Part shown: positions 14,680 to 20,820 of the stretch, in pieces
Layout: each line of letters begins with the position of its first letter
How positions within the stretch are numbered: the first letter of the stretch is position 1
NCBI GenBank assembly: GCA_905215195.1
Contig: CAJMPF010000006.1
Location: forward strand, 1 to 20,820
DNA: 20,820 bases
From: an uncultured bacterium
GTDB taxonomy: Bacteria > Actinomycetota > Coriobacteriia > Coriobacteriales > Coriobacteriaceae
Direction of reading: 5' to 3'
Notes under the pieces: model-generated
What the model saw: the letters and a program-made list of their open reading frames with translations, nothing else
Databases searched by the model: none
What the model was told of the DNA's origin: nothing
Made by a program: the position numbers and the translations under genes

Positions 14680-15903
14680 TTAGAAATCGATGTCGGTGTC
14701 GTAGTAGCAGGCCTTGAGGATCTTCTCGAAGTCGGCAGCCTTGGTCTCACGCGGGTTCTCGGGCGTGCAGGCGTCCTGCTCGGCGTTCGCGGCGATCTCG
14801 GGCAGCTTGGCGAGGAACTCCTCCTCGGAAACCATCTGCGGGTTCTCGGCGTCGACCTTCACGCCACCATTCGCGTAATCCTTGATGGACTGCGGAATGT
14901 TGAGCTGGTCGTTGAGGTCGCGAATCTTCTGGACGAGTGCAGCGATGAGCTCCTCGTTGGTCTCGCCGGGAAGGTGCAGGATCTCCTTGGCCACGTAAGC
15001 GTAACGCTCGGCAGCACGGGGATCCTTGGAGTTCCACTGAATGACCTTGCCCAGGTACATGGCGTTAGCGGCACCGTGGATGATGTGGCCGTTCTCGAAG
15101 GCAGCACCGGTCTTGTGAGCCATGGAGTGAACGATGCCGAGCAGGCCCGAGGAGAAGGCGATACCTGCGATGCACTGAGCCTCGTGCATGTGCTGACGGG
15201 CCTCATGGTCGCCAGCATAGGACTTGGGCAGCCACTCGACGATCTCGCGGATGCCGTGCAGGGCGTTGGCGTCGGTGAACATAGAGGCGCAGGTGGAAAC
15301 GTAGGCCTCCATGCAGTGGGTCAGAGCATCCATGCCGGTGTGAGCGCACAGCTTGGCGGGCATGGTGTAGGTGAGCTCGGGGTCGACGATGGCGACATCA
15401 GGGGTGATGTTGAAGTCGGCCAGCGGGTACTTGATGCCCTTGGCGTAGTCGGTAATGACGGAGAACGCGGTGACCTCGGTAGCGGTGCCGGAGGTAGAGG
15501 AGATGGCGCAGAAATGAGCCTTCTGACGCAGCTCAGGGAAGCTGAACGGCTGGATGATGTTGTCGAAGGACTCCTCGGGATACTCGTAGAAGACCCACAT
15601 GGCCTTAGCGGCATCGATGGGCGAGCCGCCACCGATGGCGATAATCCAGTCGGGCTCGAACTCGCACATGGCCTCGGCGCCCTTCATGACCGTCTCGATG
15701 GACGGGTCGGACTCGACGCCCTCGAACAGCTTGACCTCGAAGCCGCCTTCCTTAAGGTCGTTCTCGACGTCCTGCAGGAACCCGCCGCGGCGCATAGAGC
15801 TGCCGCCAGAAACGATGATGGCCTTCTTGCCCTTGAGGTTCTTCACCTCGTGGCGAGCGCCCTCACCAAAGTACAGATCGCGAGGATTGGTAAAACGTCC
15901 CAT
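14680..15903 (-). CDS. Iron-containing (group III) alcohol dehydrogenase
   Basis: The 407-residue enzyme probably reduces an aldehyde to an alcohol with NAD(P)H during fermentation. The cofactor motif is AIGGGSPIDAAK (about 89-100) and the SSTSGTATEVT motif follows. Metal ligands typical of the family are visible: Asp192 and His196 in GMDALTHCMEAY, then His259 in HSMAHKTG and His276 in IIHGAANA. The sequence resembles butanol-dehydrogenase-type enzymes and the ADH half of AdhE, without the aldehyde dehydrogenase half. ATG 15903 is chosen because AGGAGG lies 7 bp upstream; the frame could extend to 15954. An inverted repeat at 15944-15970 overlaps the likely promoter. Substrate is not determinable from sequence alone. 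Confidence 0.92.
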   Translation of the reverse strand: MGRFTNPRDLYFGEGARHEVKNLKGKKAIIVSGGSSMRRGGFLQDVENDLKEGGFEVKLFEGVESDPSIETVMKGAEAMCEFEPDWIIAIGGGSPIDAAKAMWVFYEYPEESFDNIIQPFSFPELRQKAHFCAISSTSGTATEVTAFSVITDYAKGIKYPLADFNITPDVAIVDPELTYTMPAKLCAHTGMDALTHCMEAYVSTCASMFTDANALHGIREIVEWLPKSYAGDHEARQHMHEAQCIAGIAFSSGLLGIVHSMAHKTGAAFENGHIIHGAANAMYLGKVIQWNSKDPRAAERYAYVAKEILHLPGETNEELIAALVQKIRDLNDQLNIPQSIKDYANGGVKVDAENPQMVSEEEFLAKLPEIAANAEQDACTPENPRETKAADFEKILKACYYDTDIDF

Positions 15904-15937
15904 ACTGTGCCTCCTAAACAAGCCCCTCTTAGACTTG

Positions 15938-15970
15938 CGTATATAACGGAGCACCCAATTGGCTCCGTTA
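15938..15970 (-). promoter_or_regulatory. Probable ADH promoter with a 9-bp inverted-repeat operator
   Basis: TAACGGAGC (15944-15952) and GCTCCGTTA (15962-15970) form a perfect dyad with 9-bp spacing. On the minus strand it runs into TTATATACGC, a likely -10 box about 35 bp before the ADH start. The dyad covers the -10 to -35 region. It does not match the Rex consensus. Confidence 0.45.
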
Positions 15971-16403
15971 GGACCGGTTTGCGCGTTGCCGGCGATGACA
16001 ATGCGCGATGTCTAAACGTCTCAACGCTCAGACAAACACTATTTTACCGTTCTGGTTGGTCAGTTATTCACCTAAAGCCGCCAATGATGAAACGTTTTTT
16101 CTATCCCTGAAGACCCTTGTGCGGCATTCATACTCCCAAGCTGGGCAAACGTTTTATCAAGGTTGACTACATATCCCGGGCAGGACTGTGCCCCTCCAAA
16201 ATATGCACCGTTCGCCGCCAAAAATCGACCGTTTGCGGCACCGTGATACCACTCGGCCGTCCATGGTGCCGACATTTGTGCGACATCCGACTTCGTGGTG
16301 CAAAGGTGCAAGTCCAAGTGCGGCACCCCCGGTGTGCCACATGCGGGTAAACTAGAACCTTATATAGAAACATCTGAACCCTAACCGCAGCAAAGGAGGC
16401 CCC
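15971..16403. other. Gap between ADH and the helical-repeat operon; doubtful small ORF
   Basis: No confident gene is seen. A minus-strand frame at 16072-16326 (84 codons, GTG start, poor ribosome site) encodes internally repetitive AANGRFLAANGAYFGG and could be a degenerate repeat or a small protein gene. Both halves of that repeat reflect similar words, CCGCAAACGG and GCGGCGAACGG. Towards the plus-strand operon, TTATATAG (16360-16367) is a possible -10 box, and AAAGGAGG precedes the start at 16404. Confidence 0.4.
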
Positions 16404-17480
16404 ATGGCATTCGATCCCATTCAAGAGGATTGCCATCGCCTCGTTCTTGAGGCCTTGCGCCGCGACAATATCCCGCTCACCGACGGTGCCGCCGTAGAGC
16501 GTCTGATGGAGCAATTCACCCGCAACCCCGCACCGCTCATCGTGCACGACCGCGACCGCGCCGGGCATCTGATTGCCAAGGTAGTCGAGGCCGTCGACTA
16601 CCGCATTCCCTTTATCCCTGACGATGCCCAGGCAGAGCAGGAAGAGGCAGCTGCCGAGAACATGCTCCGCGAGGCGGCCACACTCGATCCGGCCAACTGG
16701 GATGCCCAGCGCATGCTGACGGCACTCACCGCCGAATCCAACGAGGAATACGTGCAGTATCTGGTGTCCAAGTGCGACGAGGTGGAGCACGATCTGGCGC
16801 TCAAGATCGCCTCGGCGCAGGACCCCTACGAGCGCGAGGCCGCAGGCGACCTTATGCGCCGCCCCTACCTGCGCTGGCTTGCCGCCCTTGCGTCACGCGC
16901 CCTCATTAGCGGACGCTACCGCATGTCGCTCGAAGCCGCAAATCGCAGCTTGGACTTTGCCCCCAACGATCCCGCCGGCGTCCGCCACACCGCGATGCTC
17001 GCCATGGCGAAGCTCGAATACCCCGCCGAGGAGCTCAAACGCTTTCGCTCTGCCCACTCCGTGCCCTATCTTGCCAACACGCCGCTGCGCCGTCGTCCCA
17101 AGGACGCGGAGCGCGACTTGGACCCGTGGACGCTCATCGCGCTGATGAGCACGGCTTGGCGCGAACTGGACTACGAGGGCGCCGAGCACTATTTGCGCAT
17201 CCTCGCACGCTCGTGCCCGCACGCGGCCGAGGCGCTCTACTTCCAAACCGAGTTTCCCGATGGCGTCTATGCCCGCGTCAACGTGGGTGTGGGCTCCACT
17301 GACGAGCTTGTCCTTGCGCTGTCCGAGGCGACGCCGGTACTGCAGGAGGGCCTGGGCGCCCCCGACAACGCCAGCTTTGCCGCCTGGGTCGCCACCAACG
17401 ACATCGTGCGCTCCCAGATCGACGAACGAATCCTGCGCGCGGCCGAACAGGGATTGCCGTTTAAGGGAGGAGACCTCTAA
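16404..17480 (+). CDS. Unknown helical-repeat (TPR-like) protein, paralogue 1
   Basis: I cannot name the family. The 358-residue protein is almost wholly alpha-helical and acidic, without signal peptide or membrane span. TPR-like segments include AENMLREAATLDPANWDAQR (about 84-103) and a central stretch, RWLAALASRALISGRYRMSL then SLDFAPNDPAGVRHTAMLAM, with the alternating small and large residues of paired helices. Such proteins usually serve as protein-binding scaffolds. The start has AAAGGAGG 7 bp upstream. Its stop TAA overlaps the next ATG (TAATG), so translation is coupled. The next gene is a diverged copy, recognisable by the matching RY-R-x-(S/A) and MAxL(A)-x-LE words in the same order. 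Confidence 0.75.
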   Translation: MAFDPIQEDCHRLVLEALRRDNIPLTDGAAVERLMEQFTRNPAPLIVHDRDRAGHLIAKVVEAVDYRIPFIPDDAQAEQEEAAAENMLREAATLDPANWDAQRMLTALTAESNEEYVQYLVSKCDEVEHDLALKIASAQDPYEREAAGDLMRRPYLRWLAALASRALISGRYRMSLEAANRSLDFAPNDPAGVRHTAMLAMAKLEYPAEELKRFRSAHSVPYLANTPLRRRPKDAERDLDPWTLIALMSTAWRELDYEGAEHYLRILARSCPHAAEALYFQTEFPDGVYARVNVGVGSTDELVLALSEATPVLQEGLGAPDNASFAAWVATNDIVRSQIDERILRAAEQGLPFKGGDL

Positions 17481-18523
17481 TGGATCCGAGCGTCTACATC
17501 CCCGCCTACCTGGAGCGCACCTATCTGGCGTCGCACCCCGAGCTCACCGATGCAGCACGCGAGCTTGTCCATAACGACATTAGCGCGAATCCCCAAAAGT
17601 ATGCGCAGTCCGAGCATGCCCAGGCGCTGCTGTCCTACGCCGGTGTTCATCGCCACCTGCTCGACGAGCTTCATCGCATCGAGGACATGGGCAGCGACGA
17701 GGAGTTCGAGCAGACGCGCAATCGTCTGTTCGACGACATGCGAGATGAGCTGCTCAAGATTGTCCGCGTCGATGCGCTGGCCGTCGATGCCCAGCTGCTC
17801 GCCATCATTTTGGCGGACACGCCCGTTGACGCCTGCCTGGGCGACCTGATGAAGCTCGAGGCGACCACGGCCGATTACCTGCAGCAAAGTGTGCCCGGGT
17901 TCGATATGGAGGCCCCACACTACTGGGCCAATAAGGTTTTGACGGACGGTGTGACGGCGGCAGATCTCACCGTGAGCGAACCGGCACTTATCGGGTGGCT
18001 CCACACGCTTGAGGCCATCTCGCATCTGTGCATGGCGAGCGCCCGCTACCGCGCTGCCGCCAACTACGCCCGCCGTGTTCTTAAGGCAGAAGGCTATCCC
18101 ACCCGAGCTGCAGGCACCGTGCTACTCGCCCTCGCTCGCTTGGAAGACGAGGACGGCTTTTTTGCCCTGGCCCACCAGCTCGAGGAAGAGATCGGGGCTG
18201 ACGCGCTCGAGAACTCTCCTTGGTACCTGCTCGCCCGCACGATTCTGCTGTTCAAAACAAACAAGATGCGTCCGGCGACACGCGCGCTGCGCGAGTTTGC
18301 CAACCGCTGCGAGGGCGGCGCGTTCTTCTTGCTGAACCCCATGTACCAGACGCCGTATCTTCCCTGCCGACCCGAGCCACGCGACCCCTGGGACCTCTCG
18401 CACCAGGCGGTTTGGGAAGCCGACGGCATTATCTCGGACACCCCCGACTTTGCCCCCTGGGCCAATGCCTGCGAAGACGTGTCGCAGCTTGCCCAGGAAT
18501 TTGCGCGCCGCTACGGTTTTTAG
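17480..18523 (+). CDS. Unknown helical-repeat (TPR-like) protein, paralogue 2
   Basis: The 347-residue protein resembles the preceding one in length, composition and the core block: GWLHTLEAISHLCMASARYR, then ANYARRVLKAEGYPTRAAGT, then LLALARLEDED. The pair therefore looks like an old tandem duplication. Both also carry a late cysteine region (LARSCPHAAEAL here replaced by FANRCEGGAFFL) before a Gln-Thr word. It is cytosolic and acidic. Its start overlaps the stop of paralogue 1 by one base. The MurT-GatD gene follows 45 bp downstream in the same direction, so all three may form one operon, which would hint at a role near the cell envelope. That last step is inference. Confidence 0.75.
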   Translation: MDPSVYIPAYLERTYLASHPELTDAARELVHNDISANPQKYAQSEHAQALLSYAGVHRHLLDELHRIEDMGSDEEFEQTRNRLFDDMRDELLKIVRVDALAVDAQLLAIILADTPVDACLGDLMKLEATTADYLQQSVPGFDMEAPHYWANKVLTDGVTAADLTVSEPALIGWLHTLEAISHLCMASARYRAAANYARRVLKAEGYPTRAAGTVLLALARLEDEDGFFALAHQLEEEIGADALENSPWYLLARTILLFKTNKMRPATRALREFANRCEGGAFFLLNPMYQTPYLPCRPEPRDPWDLSHQAVWEADGIISDTPDFAPWANACEDVSQLAQEFARRYGF

Positions 18524-18568
18524 TGACGCACTCGACCCGACCATGTCGTTTACGTTAGGAACGGTTTC

Positions 18569-20746
18569 ATGAACCTCCGCTCATCTCTTGCCTGCACCTC
18601 GAGCGATATCGCCCGCTGGGGGCTGCGCTCCGTCCTTAAGCGCCAGGGCGGCGTACTCCCCGGCCGCATCGCCATGAAGATCGACCCCGAGCTGCTGAGC
18701 GACCTCGCCGGCCTTGTCGACCGCAGCGTGGTGATTACGGGTACTAATGGCAAGACCACCACTTCCAACCTCATCGCCGACGCCGTTGCTGCCAGCGGTG
18801 CTGCCGTGGTGTGCAACCGTGCCGGCAACAATATGGAGCCTGGTGTGGTGGGTGCTCTGCTCGAGGCCCGCGGCGGCCTTAAACACACCAGCAGCGGCAA
18901 GCGCGTGGGCGTTTTTGAGTGCGACGAGCTCTACACCGTGCGCGTCCTGCCCAAGCTCAAGCCGACGTACTTTGTGCTGCTCAACCTGTTCCGCGACCAG
19001 CTGGATCGCTATGGCGAAATCGATCACACCCAGGAGGTCATCGCCCACGCGTTGGAACTATCGCCGGCAACGACGCTCATCTACAACGCCGACGACCCGC
19101 TGTGCGCCTCGATTGCCGCGCGCGTTCCCAATGCGAGTATTGCCTTTGGCATCGACGGCGCCACCAACACCGAGTCCGACCGTATTAGCGACTCGCGCTT
19201 TTGCTCGCAGTGCAACGCCCCGTTGGAGTACGACTATGTGCAGTATGGTCAACTCGGCGCCTACCATTGCCCCTCGTGCGGTTGGGCACGCCCCGCACTG
19301 GTCCGCCGTGTGACGGGCGTGGAGCTCGGCTGCGACGGCTACGGCTTTGACCTGGTCTTTGGATCTGCGCCCGACGCGGCTGCCGCACACATCGCCACAC
19401 GCTACAACGGCCTGTACATGGTCTATAACGTTGCCGCCGCCTTCTTTGCCGCGCACGAGTTGGGCGTGGACACGGCGCTTCTACAGCCTACGCTCGATGT
19501 CTATGTGCCCGCCGGTGGTCGTATGGGGCGCTGGGATATCGCCGGCCGCACCGTCGAGGCCAACCTGGCTAAGAATCCCGTAGGCTTCGATCGGCAAATC
19601 CAGTCCATCAAGACGGCAGGCGGCAGGCTCTGCGCTTTCTTCCTTAACGACAACGATGCCGACGGCCACGATGTCTCCTGGATCTACGACGTCGACTTCG
19701 AGCGCATCTCCGACACACCGGGCCTTGTCGCCTTTGCCGGAGGCACGCGTGCGCACGACATGCAGGTACGCCTCAAGTACGCCGGCATCGATGCCGCGAT
19801 TATCTCGGACGTCGCGCAGGCAATTGGCGCCGTGGCAGACGAGGCCGCCAATGACACCTTCTACGCCGTCGCCAACTACACGGCCTTTCCGCCGCTGGTC
19901 AAGGAGCTCGACGGGCTGAAAGGTTCCACCGCCGACGCTGTTGCCGGGCGCGCCGTAGACCGTGCCGACGGCAGCGCTCTTCCTGTCGGCATCGCGCCAG
20001 TCGAGCTTTCGCGCCCGCTGCGCATCGTCTACCTGTATCCCGATGCCCTTAACCTCTACGGCGACGGCGGCAATGTCATCGCCCTCGAGCGCCGCTGCGC
20101 CTGGCGCGGCATTCCCGTGCGCGTGGACGAGGTCCGCATGGGCGAGGCGCTCGATCTCACCGATGCCGATATCGTCATGATGGGCGGCGGCTCCGACCGC
20201 GACCAACTGGCCGTGGCACACGAGTTGCTCGCTCAAAAAGACAAGGTCGCGGCCTATGTTGAGGATGGCGGCTCGCTGCTTGCCATCTGTGGCAGCTATC
20301 AGCTGCTCGGCCGTTCGTACTATATGGGCGAGGATCGCATTGAGGGTCTGGGGGTCATTGCCGCCGAAACCGTACGCGGCTCCGATCGCCTGATCGGCAA
20401 CGTAGCCGTCAAGACCGACCTGGCACCCGAGCCCTTTGTGGGATTCGAGAACCACGGCGGCCGCACTCTGCTCGACGCCGACGCCACGCCGCTTGGAACG
20501 TCCGCCGTCACGGGCACCGGCAACAACGGAGACGACGGCTTCGAGGGTCTGATCTACAAGGGCGTCATCGGCACGTACCTGCATGGCCCGGCGCTGCCCA
20601 AGAACCCCGAGCTCGCCGACTGGCTCATCGCGCACGCCCTCGAGCGCCGCGGCGATGCACAGGCCACAGCCCTGCTGCCGCTCAAGTCCCTCGACGACAC
20701 CTACGAGCACGCCGCCCACGACGCCGCCATGAAGCTCCTCCCCTAA
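18569..20746 (+). CDS. murT-gatD: Fused MurT-GatD lipid II isoglutaminyl synthase
   Basis: MurT and GatD together amidate the alpha-carboxyl of D-glutamate in lipid II, using glutamine and ATP; in staphylococci and pneumococci they are two proteins. Here one 725-residue chain has both. Residues 1-450 are MurT: P-loop ITGTNGKTTT (56-65), a zinc ribbon with Cys212/215/234/237, NLFRDQLDRYGE (139-150), and DGHDVSWIYD (365-374) of the DUF1727 region. A linker of about 30 residues follows. Residues 483-700 are the GatD amidotransferase: nucleophile Cys574 in AICGSYQLLG and His672 in YLHGPALPKNP. The start has AGGAA 8 bp upstream. No key residue is missing, so it should be active. The protein acts at the inner face of the membrane, on lipid II. 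Confidence 0.93.
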   Translation: MNLRSSLACTSSDIARWGLRSVLKRQGGVLPGRIAMKIDPELLSDLAGLVDRSVVITGTNGKTTTSNLIADAVAASGAAVVCNRAGNNMEPGVVGALLEARGGLKHTSSGKRVGVFECDELYTVRVLPKLKPTYFVLLNLFRDQLDRYGEIDHTQEVIAHALELSPATTLIYNADDPLCASIAARVPNASIAFGIDGATNTESDRISDSRFCSQCNAPLEYDYVQYGQLGAYHCPSCGWARPALVRRVTGVELGCDGYGFDLVFGSAPDAAAAHIATRYNGLYMVYNVAAAFFAAHELGVDTALLQPTLDVYVPAGGRMGRWDIAGRTVEANLAKNPVGFDRQIQSIKTAGGRLCAFFLNDNDADGHDVSWIYDVDFERISDTPGLVAFAGGTRAHDMQVRLKYAGIDAAIISDVAQAIGAVADEAANDTFYAVANYTAFPPLVKELDGLKGSTADAVAGRAVDRADGSALPVGIAPVELSRPLRIVYLYPDALNLYGDGGNVIALERRCAWRGIPVRVDEVRMGEALDLTDADIVMMGGGSDRDQLAVAHELLAQKDKVAAYVEDGGSLLAICGSYQLLGRSYYMGEDRIEGLGVIAAETVRGSDRLIGNVAVKTDLAPEPFVGFENHGGRTLLDADATPLGTSAVTGTGNNGDDGFEGLIYKGVIGTYLHGPALPKNPELADWLIAHALERRGDAQATALLPLKSLDDTYEHAAHDAAMKLLP

Positions 20747-20753
20747 CGCCCCG

Positions 20754-20790
20754 CCACCACAAAGGGGACAGGCACCTTTGTGGTGGTTTT
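20754..20790 (+). terminator. Terminator after murT-gatD
   Basis: CCACCACAAAGG (20754-20765) pairs with CCTTTGTGGTGG (20775-20786) around a 9-nt loop, followed by TTTT. It lies 8 bp after the stop codon. The last 30 bases of the window hold nothing recognised. Confidence 0.88.
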
Positions 20791-20820
20791 GACCCATCCC
20801 AGCGGTTTGTCTCAATCTGT

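Noticed and set aside
19481..20815. Minus-strand frame opposite murT-gatD
   Set aside because: Shadow of the GatD and C-terminal MurT coding region, with no family resemblance.

Overview
The window looks like chromosome from a high-GC Gram-positive gut anaerobe, most likely a member of the Coriobacteriia close to Collinsella. This is an inference from GC-rich codon use, fermentative alcohol dehydrogenases, an orphan polyferredoxin, a PTS-fed 6-phospho-glucosidase and a MurT/GatD peptidoglycan-amidating enzyme. No rRNA or marker gene is present to fix the taxonomy. I see no tRNA, CRISPR array, transposase or integrase.

Layout, left to right. (1) 1-132 is the 3' end of an unknown gene. It is followed by about 600 bp without a convincing gene but with at least seven copies of a TTTACTCCC-type motif in both orientations. 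(2) guaA (minus) is followed, divergently, by an L-asparaginase gene that is broken by an 86-bp offset duplication of one conserved motif. (3) A small Xre-type regulator and an unknown 129-aa protein diverge from a perfect 24-bp palindrome. (4) A DUF1648-type membrane protein lies directly downstream of ychF (both minus). (5) A disaccharide module: glvC (PTS EIICB) and glvA (family GH4 6-phospho-alpha-glucosidase) on minus, and divergently a zinc-dependent polyol-type dehydrogenase and a GntR/HutC regulator on plus. The shared intergenic region carries several TTGTCTAGA-like operator sites lying on both promoters. (6) A four-cluster polyferredoxin (minus). (7) A decayed glycerol dehydrogenase, an intact gldA and an iron-containing alcohol dehydrogenase, all minus. 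(8) A 500-bp gap, then two overlapping tandem paralogues of a helical-repeat protein and a large fused MurT-GatD protein, all plus, closed by a strong terminator.

How the genes fit together. The glv module can import and phosphorylate an alpha-glucoside, cleave it to glucose 6-phosphate plus an aglycone, and perhaps oxidise the aglycone if it is a polyol such as sorbitol from maltitol. The gldA and Fe-ADH genes fit glycerol and alcohol redox balancing in fermentation. MurT-GatD amidates the glutamate of lipid II; in well-studied species it is two proteins, but here it is one chain.

The observations most worth checking are the asparaginase chimera, the palindrome-controlled Xre/unknown pair, the MurT-GatD fusion, the tandem helical-repeat pair, the glv-polyol module with its operators, and the TTTACTCCC repeat cluster.
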